Positions 16,352 through 23,452 of a stretch of DNA of 64,000 nt are shown in pieces (positions within the stretch are counted from its first letter, which is position 1; each line of letters begins with the position of its first letter). The stretch is from CAZJYI01 sp964550025 (lineage in GTDB: Bacteria > Verrucomicrobiota > Kiritimatiellia > UBA8416 > CAYOBW01): assembly GCA_964550025.1 (NCBI GenBank), contig CAZJYI010000006.1:62001-126000 (forward strand), written 5' to 3'. The notes beneath the pieces were generated by a model that was given only the letters and a program-made list of their open reading frames with translations, was not told the origin of the DNA and did not search any database. The translations under genes and the position numbers were made by a program.

Positions 16352-16418
16352 GGTGCTTCTCCGTGGTTTCTGCGCCGTTGGCGTACGGCCGATGGCGCCG
16401 AGCAGGTGCTACGATAGC

Positions 16419-17810
16419 TTATTCGCGGCGTGAGGCAAATTGGAAATTTGCAATGAAGGCCGCGGCGCTGAACATGGCCAGGAATGCGAGTGTGGCGTAG
16501 ATCATCATCCAGGTTGTGCGCGGCGCGGGGTGTGGCGTGGTTGTGCCGACCGGGTTGTCGGAAAACGGCGCGCGTTCGGCGCGCAGGAGGTTGCGCTCCA
16601 GGCGGTCGAGCTGCTTGCCGCGCTGGCGCAGGAAAGCGACATAGCCCCCGTCGTCGGGAAGGGGCACGGGTTCCGCGCTGATGCGCCGTAATTCTGCTGT
16701 GGTGCTGTCGAGAAGGCGGTGGATCGATGCGTAGCGCCACGGCACCAGCGCGCGGATTGTGTCGGCTTCGGCGACCAGGCGGTCGCAACGGGCCGTTTCG
16801 GCACTCCAGACGTCTCGAACCCGCACGGAGAACACAAGACTCTCTCCCGGCCCGATGTCGATCCCGTCGCCTACCACCGACAAAGCGCCCCCGCGGGTGT
16901 CTCGGCGCAGCAGGAGTCCGTCGGTGTCCAGGATGTCCGCTTCCGTGAGCTCGTGCGGCAGAGGGTGATTGATCTGCGCGCATCGTGGACGGTCGGGAGA
17001 GGGGTTCGCGAGCCGAAGGCGCAGCACAAGCTCTCCGTCGGGGGCGGCACATTCCCTCATGCCCTCGCCGGATCCCGGAGGAAGCACGCCCAGGATCTGC
17101 CGGGGATCGATCCCGTGACGAATGGCTACATCCTCCAGCTCGCGAATAGAGTCTTTGACCACGTCCAGGCGGTGGCCATCGCGCCAGTAGGCCGCGATGT
17201 GTTGTTCGGCGGAGGCCGTCCCGAGCGCGTTGGAGGCCTGGGACGCCCGGACCAGGGCGATGTCCCGCTCGATACGCGCGGGAAGGGTGTGCCAGAGGGC
17301 GGAGCCGGCGGGGGAGGAGAGATGGTCCGCCAGTTCTGCGGCATGTCCGGCGAGGCGATTGCAGACCTCCACCGGGACGCTCCACGCGTCGCGCAGCCGC
17401 ACTACGGCGGTGTGAGTTTCCCCCGCCGGCACCTCTACCGGCCCTGTCGCAAAATACCGGTTCGCGCAGGCGTCATAGACGATGTCGAGACCGTCTGCGT
17501 CAATGATGACCTCGGGACGCGTCCCGACGGGTAGCGGCGAGCGAATGTCAACCGAGCGTGCCGTCTGCGTCCCGTTGCTCGCCGTGAGCCGGAGCTGAAG
17601 CTCCTTCGTGCTGCCAACGTGCCGGCTCATCTTCCACGAAGATGTCACATCCCATCCGTGGGTAGTCCCATCCGTGGGCACTCCGGTTCCATCCTCGGCC
17701 ATCCGCGTCGGTCCGTGGTTTGGCTCCCTCTGATCGCGGCTGTGCTGCTCTGCGGTTACCGCGGGCAGCAGCGCTGCCCAAAGTGCAATCAATACGCATG
17801 ACAACTTCAT
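16419..17810 (-). CDS. Secreted, C-terminally anchored protein with a duplicated domain
   Basis: 463 residues from an ATG with GGAGG 9 bp upstream. It has a signal peptide (VLIALWAALLPAVTA), an outer region, and a C-terminal membrane anchor (MMIYATLAFLAMFSAAAFI). Two internally similar modules are visible: one around VVRLRDAWSVPVEVCNRLAGHAAEL, the other around FSVRVRDVWSAETARCDRLVAEAD. Each follows a beta-rich segment that contains a D(A/T)DGLD/LL pattern. The layout suggests a periplasmic or surface adhesion/sensing protein held in the inner membrane, but I do not recognise the family. The same frame continues far upstream only as the antisense shadow of the cytochrome gene. Confidence 0.75.
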   Translation of the reverse strand: MKLSCVLIALWAALLPAVTAEQHSRDQREPNHGPTRMAEDGTGVPTDGTTHGWDVTSSWKMSRHVGSTKELQLRLTASNGTQTARSVDIRSPLPVGTRPEVIIDADGLDIVYDACANRYFATGPVEVPAGETHTAVVRLRDAWSVPVEVCNRLAGHAAELADHLSSPAGSALWHTLPARIERDIALVRASQASNALGTASAEQHIAAYWRDGHRLDVVKDSIRELEDVAIRHGIDPRQILGVLPPGSGEGMRECAAPDGELVLRLRLANPSPDRPRCAQINHPLPHELTEADILDTDGLLLRRDTRGGALSVVGDGIDIGPGESLVFSVRVRDVWSAETARCDRLVAEADTIRALVPWRYASIHRLLDSTTAELRRISAEPVPLPDDGGYVAFLRQRGKQLDRLERNLLRAERAPFSDNPVGTTTPHPAPRTTWMMIYATLAFLAMFSAAAFIANFQFASRRE

Positions 17811-18137
17811 CTCCGACCTCCGCCTTGTATTGTACGCGGAATGGAAATCCTTTGTGTCATGGGCGTGTGATGGTTCTGCAAAAAAGCTGCAATCCGCTCC
17901 AGTAGATGGCGTTCCAGCCGCGGCCACATCTTCCGCCCGACCGGGGCACGACGTACCCGCGCCCGCCCCACGGCAGTGCGGTTCTCTCGTAAGTCGCTCC
18001 TTGGTAACCCGTTGCGGAAAACGCATGCCGGTGGCCCCGCCCAGGGGTTGTCGTCGGCCAATTGACAGCGTGACGCCGCTGTGCGAAGCTGTGGAGGATA
18101 CGCTTGCAAGGTCACGATCCTCAGCGCTGACAACACT
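17811..18137. other. 327-bp divergent intergenic region
   Basis: Separates the anchored-protein gene (minus) from the HZS-alpha-like gene (plus) and must hold both promoters. I see no convincing -35/-10 pair, repeat or RNA. The sequence is GC-rich with several short frames that lack ribosome sites. Confidence 0.6.
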
Positions 18138-21101
18138 ATGATGAAGACGGGACGAGCATTCACGGTTGCCGCGGGAGTACTGCTGGGGCTGCTCGCCTCG
18201 TTCGCTTCGGGCGAGGTTGGCGACACTGCGTTCGTCAACGGCTTCACGGCCTACGGGGGTGAGTGGGCCGTCAGCGACGGGGTCCTCACTGTCGGGGGCG
18301 GGCCGGGACCGAAGCTGGTCTTCGATGGACCGGCGTTCACCGAGGGAGAAGTCGGCGTCGATGTGCTTTTCCCCGACCGAAGCGGCGGCAATGCGGGTCT
18401 GATTGTGAAGGTCAGCGGTCCGGGGATCGGTGCGGACCGGTTCAACGGCTACGAGATATCCCTGGATGCCCGGAACCAGTATCTGCGCCTGGGCCGGCAT
18501 CGCCAGAACTTCGAGCTCATCAAGGACACGCCGTGCGACGTTCCCGTGAATGAATGGGTGTCGCTTGTTGTGCGTTTCAGGAAGACGCGGCTCGAAGTGC
18601 TGGTGAACGGCGGATCGATCGTCACGTATGAGGACAGAGCGCATCCGCTCGTCTCCGGCACCTTCGGCCTTCGACCTTGGCAGCGGGTGGCGCGGTTCCG
18701 GCGTCTCTGGGCCCGTCGCGGCGACACCAGGACTGAGATTCCGTTTGTGGCGGCGTCTTGGCCAGAGACCCTGAAGACGGACGACCTGCCGCCCGTTGCC
18801 GTGATAACCCGTCATCCTCTCGGGCGCCCCAATGCGATAAGCTGCGACATCTGGCAGGCGAAACCGCGCGCGCCCGGCTGCAGCATCAGGATCATTGACC
18901 CGGGCGCGCCCGACACACCGGCGAAGACCATCTTCAGCGACCGTGATGGCTGCATCTACGACATGAACGTGTCCTATGACGCGCGGACGCTCTACTTCTC
19001 GTACCGGCACGGCAGCGAGAAGTACTGGCGTATATGGCGCATCAACGTGGATGGAACCGGACTTGAGCAGTTGACCGACGGTCCGCACTACGATGTGGGC
19101 CCCTGCCTGATGCCGAATGGCCGGATCGTCTTCGTGTCGACGCGGCGCTTCGGGTACACCGTGTGCCAGCCCGGACCATCGTCGAATCTCCACATCATGG
19201 ACGCGGACGGGAGCAACGTTCGCTGCGTCAGCATGAACACGCTTTCGGATTTCAGTCCGCAGATGCTCCCGGACGGGCGCGTTCTCTTCACGCGCTGGGA
19301 GTACATTGACCGCGATCTGACGTACCGCCAGAGCCTCTGGACTCAGAACCCGGACGGCACGGCCTACCGACTCTTCTTCGGGAATACCATTCGCGATGTC
19401 GGGACGTTCTGGCAAGCGCGCCCCCTGCCGGGATCGTGCGAGCGGCTGGTTGCCACGTTCGCGCCCCATCACCACTGGCCTCACGGCGCCATTGGGTTGA
19501 TCGACCGAAGATATGGCGTGGAGGGAGGCAGGGGAAAGGGGTTTGTGTACGTCACGAAGGAGTTCCCGAGCATCGGTGACCGCGGCAACGAGTGGTCGTA
19601 TCGCGACCCTTTCCCGCTCGATGACGGGCGGTTCCTTTGTTCGTACGGCGGCAAGAAACCACATCGGTTCCGCGTTTACCTGCTGGATCTTCACGGCAGG
19701 AAGCGGATGCTCTACGAGGACTCCGAGATGGGGTGCTACTTCCCTGTTCCTTTGCGACCCGTGGATGCCCCGCGCAACATCCCTTCGCGTCCGCCGGCGT
19801 CGGGGTGGAACGCCCCCACCTCGACCGTCGACAATGCCATGGGCACGTTTCTCCTTGTGGACGCGTACAAGGGGATCGAAGAGACGATCGGGCGGGGCAG
19901 GGCAAAGATCCTGCGCGTGATGGAACAGGTCCGCAAGAGCGAGGATCTCCGTGGGCGCGCGTACGATGAGTCGCCGGTGATGGGCTACGGCACATACTAC
20001 GCGAAACGCTGCTGGGGCACCGTGCCCCTGGAAGAAGACGGTTCGGCCCACTTCAAGGCGCCTGCCCTGCGTGAACTGTACTTCCAGCTTCTTGATGCCG
20101 AGGGGCGCGAGCTGCAGCGCATGACGTCGGGGGTACAGCTCATGCCCGGGGAGACTATTGGTTGCATCGGCTGTCACGAGGCGCGTGATTCCGCCGTCCC
20201 GGCGGCGCAAGAGGCCCCGCTCGCCGTCCGGAACCCGCCACGCGCACTGGCGCCGCCGGAGTGGGGCAATGACGGGATCGTCGACTTCGTGAAGCTCGTT
20301 CAACCCGTGCTCGACAAGTACTGCGTCAAGTGCCATAGCGGCGCGGATCCGAAGGCGGGCTACGATTTCAGCGGGGACAAGACGCGGTTCTTCAACATGG
20401 CGTACGACAACCTTCTTGGCCGGAGCCGCTCCTATCGTCAACACAACATGCTCACGGGAGAGATGTTGCCGGGCGAAAGGGCAAAGGGAAAACCCCTCGT
20501 GCATTTCTACTGGCTGTTGAGAACGCCGTCGGCCGTCAACCAGCCGCTCTGGACCGGGAGTCACGCGAGCCGGTTGACGGACATCATCGAATCGGACCAC
20601 TGCAAGAAGGCGATTCCGCTCGAGGAACGCCGACGCATCTACATGTGGATCGACGCGAACGTTCCGTACTACGGAACCTACGCCAACAGCCGGCCCAGCT
20701 CGTCGGGGAAACGCGACCTCTGCACGCATCCGAAAACCGGACAGCGGGCTTCGGACTGGTTCGCAAGGGACTTTTCGGACGTGTACAGACGTCGTTGCCA
20801 TGAGTGTCACGGCAATTTGCCGCACCCCAACGACAAAGGCGGCATCTGGACCGGCAAGCTCGCCTGGATCAACTTCTCGAACCCGGAACGCAGTCCGGCC
20901 CTGACCGCGCACCTGCCGCGGGGCAAAGGCGGACGCGGGATTGCGGGGGTCAAGGACGGTGTGAGGAAGACCGTTTTCAAAGACAAGGACGACCCGGACT
21001 ACCGGAAGATGCTGCAGGCCATTGAGGTTGGCAAGGAGCTTGCCAACGACGCACCTCGGGCCGACATGCCCGGTTTCCCCGGCCACCGGGCGGAGCCGTG
21101 A
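18138..21101 (+). CDS. HZS-alpha-like secreted cytochrome with three CxxCH motifs
   Basis: 987 residues; signal peptide TVAAGVLLGLLASFASG. The N-terminal ~200 residues are a concanavalin/DUF1080-like jelly roll (FNGYEISLDARNQYLRLGRH). Residues about 240-600 are a TolB-like propeller of the hydrazine-synthase-alpha type (FVSTRRFGYTV, DGRVLFTRWEY). Three c-type haem sites follow: CIGCH near 676, CVKCH near 729 and CHECH near 887. Proteins of this family are common in PVC bacteria that do not make hydrazine, so anammox chemistry should not be assumed. Likely a periplasmic redox or sugar-oxidation protein. Followed 14 bp later by a DUF2283 gene. The paralogue at 23453 lacks the third haem motif. 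Confidence 0.8.
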   Translation: MMKTGRAFTVAAGVLLGLLASFASGEVGDTAFVNGFTAYGGEWAVSDGVLTVGGGPGPKLVFDGPAFTEGEVGVDVLFPDRSGGNAGLIVKVSGPGIGADRFNGYEISLDARNQYLRLGRHRQNFELIKDTPCDVPVNEWVSLVVRFRKTRLEVLVNGGSIVTYEDRAHPLVSGTFGLRPWQRVARFRRLWARRGDTRTEIPFVAASWPETLKTDDLPPVAVITRHPLGRPNAISCDIWQAKPRAPGCSIRIIDPGAPDTPAKTIFSDRDGCIYDMNVSYDARTLYFSYRHGSEKYWRIWRINVDGTGLEQLTDGPHYDVGPCLMPNGRIVFVSTRRFGYTVCQPGPSSNLHIMDADGSNVRCVSMNTLSDFSPQMLPDGRVLFTRWEYIDRDLTYRQSLWTQNPDGTAYRLFFGNTIRDVGTFWQARPLPGSCERLVATFAPHHHWPHGAIGLIDRRYGVEGGRGKGFVYVTKEFPSIGDRGNEWSYRDPFPLDDGRFLCSYGGKKPHRFRVYLLDLHGRKRMLYEDSEMGCYFPVPLRPVDAPRNIPSRPPASGWNAPTSTVDNAMGTFLLVDAYKGIEETIGRGRAKILRVMEQVRKSEDLRGRAYDESPVMGYGTYYAKRCWGTVPLEEDGSAHFKAPALRELYFQLLDAEGRELQRMTSGVQLMPGETIGCIGCHEARDSAVPAAQEAPLAVRNPPRALAPPEWGNDGIVDFVKLVQPVLDKYCVKCHSGADPKAGYDFSGDKTRFFNMAYDNLLGRSRSYRQHNMLTGEMLPGERAKGKPLVHFYWLLRTPSAVNQPLWTGSHASRLTDIIESDHCKKAIPLEERRRIYMWIDANVPYYGTYANSRPSSSGKRDLCTHPKTGQRASDWFARDFSDVYRRRCHECHGNLPHPNDKGGIWTGKLAWINFSNPERSPALTAHLPRGKGGRGIAGVKDGVRKTVFKDKDDPDYRKMLQAIEVGKELANDAPRADMPGFPGHRAEP

Positions 21102-21115
21102 GACGGCAACCAGAC

Positions 21116-21349
21116 ATGAGTAAGGCACACATGGCATATTTCGAGAAGGACGATGTCCTTCATCTGGCCATTTCGGATGAGCCGGAGGCGGGGAGTGTCG
21201 AGGTTAGCCCGAATATTACGGCGGAGGTTAACGCCGAAGGGGAGCTGATAGGAATCGAGATCCTTCGGGCGAGTACCTTCATCCGGGATGCGGTGCTGGA
21301 TTCTGTGCAGGCCAGGATGCTCGATTTGGCCGAAGGCAAGACCGCCTGA
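21116..21349 (+). CDS. DUF2283 protein
   Basis: 77 residues. MAYFEKDDVLHLAISDEPEAG and then SVEVSPNITAEVNAEGELIGIEIL match the DUF2283 beta-meander family, small proteins of unknown function often encoded near nuclease or toxin genes as stand-alone units. The ATG used here is followed six codons later by a second possible start (MAYFEK). It sits 14 bp after the cytochrome gene on the same strand but is unlikely to share its function. A REP-like pair begins 25 bp past its stop. Confidence 0.85.
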   Translation: MSKAHMAYFEKDDVLHLAISDEPEAGSVEVSPNITAEVNAEGELIGIEILRASTFIRDAVLDSVQARMLDLAEGKTA

Positions 21350-21373
21350 GCGCATTCTGGTTTCTCATCCCAA

Positions 21374-21538
21374 GTAGGTCCCAGTTGTACTGGGACCCTC
21401 CCGCCCCGTGGTCGCTGTTGAACCGGAACCAGCGCCCGGAGACGATGCAGTCGCCCCACAATCCGGTCTTGAGTCGCGACTATCCCATCCCCGCCGCCTC
21501 GCGTTCTCCCCCGGGGGCCCAGTACAACTGGGACCTAC
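21374..21538. repeat. Inverted pair of GTAG-headed hairpins
   Basis: Plus-strand hairpin 21374-21397: GTAGGTCCCAG, TTGTA, CTGGGACC. Minus-strand hairpin 21516-21538 has the same 20-base core with a one-base change in the outer stem. About 118 bp separate them. The two inverted copies could pair with each other as well as fold alone, as in REP doublets. The 378 bp between the DUF2283 gene and the hydrolase gene hold this pair and the element at 21661, with no convincing gene. Confidence 0.85.
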
Positions 21539-21660
21539 TCCTTCGGGACCATGGCGCCTGGGCGTACCTGCGCCAAAGAAGCCGAACCAGGAGAGTTGAG
21601 ACGATAGCTCGAATGCCTCGCATGACGTGTTTCGTATGGCCACCCCGCACGCTGAATCCG

Positions 21661-21713
21661 CATGTGCGCGGGACTTCCGCGCTACTGGTTGCCCCGCGGG
21701 AGCGGGGCGGTAC
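21661..21713 (-). repeat. Double-hairpin repeat related to the 57-bp array
   Basis: Read on the minus strand: GTACCGCCCCGC, TCCC, GCGGGGC, then AACCA, then GTAGCGCGGAAGTCCCGCGC. The order hairpin, ACCA, GT(A/G)G, second hairpin CGCGG..CCGCG is the same as in each unit at 5091-5260, though the first stem has a different sequence. It ends 15 bp past the stop of the hydrolase gene and could act in its 3' end. Confidence 0.75.
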
Positions 21714-21727
21714 TCGACGCCGCATTG

Positions 21728-23113
21728 TCATTCGAGCACGGCCAGGGTCTCGGCCGGGGCGTCGAGATCCTGGAGCCAGGCTATGAGCTTTCGGTGCAGC
21801 TCCTTTACGGTGTCGGGATTGGCGGCGGCGATGTCTGTTTCGGCGTAGGGATCACTCTTGATGTCGTAGAGCTCGGGTTCGCCGTTCGCGCCGATGGGGG
21901 CGTAAGCCCAGTCCCGCGTGTAGAGGACGGGGGTCGTGTCGTTGGCGGCAATGGTGCCTTCCTCTGTCAGGCGCAGGAAGCCGCTGCTGACGGCGCAGTC
22001 GACACCGGTGTCCGCGGTTTCGCCGCTGAGTGCGTGGGCGAACGAGCGGCCGTGGAACGGGTCGGGAGGGTTGGCGTCGACGCCGGCAAGCTCGAGCAGC
22101 GTGGGCAGGATGTCCACAGGCTGGGCGTAGCCCGTCACGCGGCGCCCGCACGGGAGGCCGGGGGCGGCGACCAGGAAGGGGATGTGCGCGATCTCGGGGT
22201 ACAGGGGCCAGAAGCGGTCGTCGCCGTCGTTGATGTTGGACTTGCCGGTCCGGTTGTGTTCGCCGAGGCTCATGCCGTGGTCCGTGGTGAACACGACGAT
22301 CGAGTTGTCCCACAGCGCGAGGTCGTCGATCTTCTGTAGAATCCGTCCCACCCAGCGGTCGACCATTTCGGCTTCAGCGCAGTAGTGAGCGCGCAGGTTG
22401 CGCAATTCTTCGGGTGTGTAGTCATCGGCGCGACCGTAGTTCGGGTGCATCATCGGCTCGCCGGTGTAGTCTGGGTCGTACTTGCGGACCATGTATTCGG
22501 GCGGATCCCAGGGCTCGTGGGGATCGAAAAAGTCGACCCACAGCAGGAACGGGTCGTGTTTGTAGTTTTCCTCGAGCCAGTCGACAACCGTGCGCGCCGT
22601 GCGTGGTGGGAAGCAATCCTCCTCTTTGCGCCAGTAGCGGTTTTGCCAGCGGTGTATGTCGACAAGGTTGCGCTGCTGGAAATGCCTCCCTGCGCGTGTC
22701 TTTTCCGGCGGCATGGCGTGCTCGATCGGGTGGTTCATGCGGAGGTGATAGAGGTCACCCTCCTGACCGCGGATGGCTTCGGCGGCCGAGAAGGCGCGCT
22801 GGAAGCGCGCGTTGAAAAGGTGGGGGCAATCGCAGATGAGCTGCGAGACGAACCCGTGCTCGGCGAGAAGGCGGGGCATATGGTTGCGCGTACTGAGGTC
22901 GAGCGGCTGCCAGTTGTACCACGGCCAACCGTAGCGTCCGGCGGTCAGGTCCGTGCGGTGCGGAATAGTCGGGAAACTGCCGATGGTGAGCTGCTCGAGG
23001 CTGACGGCCCGTTCGGAGAATGCGTCAAGGTGCGGCGTGCGCACCGGCATAGCCGCCCGGTCGAACAGGTTGTCGTAGCGGAATGTGTCGGATATCAGCA
23101 GGATGATGTTCAT
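21728..23113 (-). CDS. Sulfatase-like alkaline-phosphatase-superfamily hydrolase with Thr nucleophile
   Basis: 461 residues, no signal peptide, so probably cytoplasmic. The fold is sulfatase-like: metal ligands at NIILLISDTFRYDNL near the N-terminus and VVFTTDHGMSLGEHN near residue 280, plus WVDFFDPHEPWDPP and a basic GKSN. At the catalytic site SFPTIPHRTDLTAGR aligns with the sulfatase motif C/S-x-P-x-R as T-I-P-H-R, giving Thr49 where sulfatases carry the formylglycine precursor. Thr is the nucleophile in NPP-type phosphodiesterases of the superfamily, so a phosphate-ester substrate is as likely as a sulfate ester. It lies between the two HZS-alpha-like genes on the opposite strand. Confidence 0.8.
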   Translation of the reverse strand: MNIILLISDTFRYDNLFDRAAMPVRTPHLDAFSERAVSLEQLTIGSFPTIPHRTDLTAGRYGWPWYNWQPLDLSTRNHMPRLLAEHGFVSQLICDCPHLFNARFQRAFSAAEAIRGQEGDLYHLRMNHPIEHAMPPEKTRAGRHFQQRNLVDIHRWQNRYWRKEEDCFPPRTARTVVDWLEENYKHDPFLLWVDFFDPHEPWDPPEYMVRKYDPDYTGEPMMHPNYGRADDYTPEELRNLRAHYCAEAEMVDRWVGRILQKIDDLALWDNSIVVFTTDHGMSLGEHNRTGKSNINDGDDRFWPLYPEIAHIPFLVAAPGLPCGRRVTGYAQPVDILPTLLELAGVDANPPDPFHGRSFAHALSGETADTGVDCAVSSGFLRLTEEGTIAANDTTPVLYTRDWAYAPIGANGEPELYDIKSDPYAETDIAAANPDTVKELHRKLIAWLQDLDAPAETLAVLE

Positions 23114-23215
23114 GTCTCCGTGTGCCTCCTTTACAGAATCAGAACGCTACCGGGAATCAGACGGTGAGTCAAATGCAGTTGGGCGGGGATGTCTCCAGCG
23201 CGAACGTCATGGTTC

Positions 23216-23299
23216 GTACTGCGCTCGTAAGAGCGACCCCGTGGCACGAGGGAGAGCGAGACGTGCGGCGCGAGAAACGCCCTCACGGGCGCACTCTAC
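23216..23299. repeat. Inverted pair of REP-like hairpins
   Basis: Plus-strand hairpin from 23216: GTACTGCGCTC, GTAA, GAGCG. Minus-strand hairpin from 23299: GTAGAGTGCGCCC, GTGA, GGGCG. Both loops are of the GTRA type. The foot of the first is GTAC instead of GTAG. The pair occupies the middle of the 339 bp between the hydrolase and the second cytochrome gene, whose remaining sequence holds no gene I can support. Confidence 0.75.
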
Positions 23300-23452
23300 A
23301 AACCGTGTCGCAGACCCGCGCAAGATGACCACGGCTGCACCCCGGCGAGTTCGGACGCAGACTGCGGTTTTGCCACGCACGCGTGGTTCTGCTAGGGTGC
23401 TCGGGTTTCGTGCGTAGAGTTCAGACTGTCGGGACATGGAGGACATTGGAAT

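Noticed and set aside
16419..21137. A 1572-residue minus-strand open frame
   Set aside because: Only the part from 17810 down has a signal peptide, ribosome site and protein-like composition. The rest is antisense to the cytochrome gene and rich in Arg/Val/Pro.
21279..21461. Short minus-strand reading WGDCIVSGRWFRFNSDHG between the hairpin pair
   Set aside because: It looks protein-like but has no start signal, is cut by the hairpins and matches no family I know.
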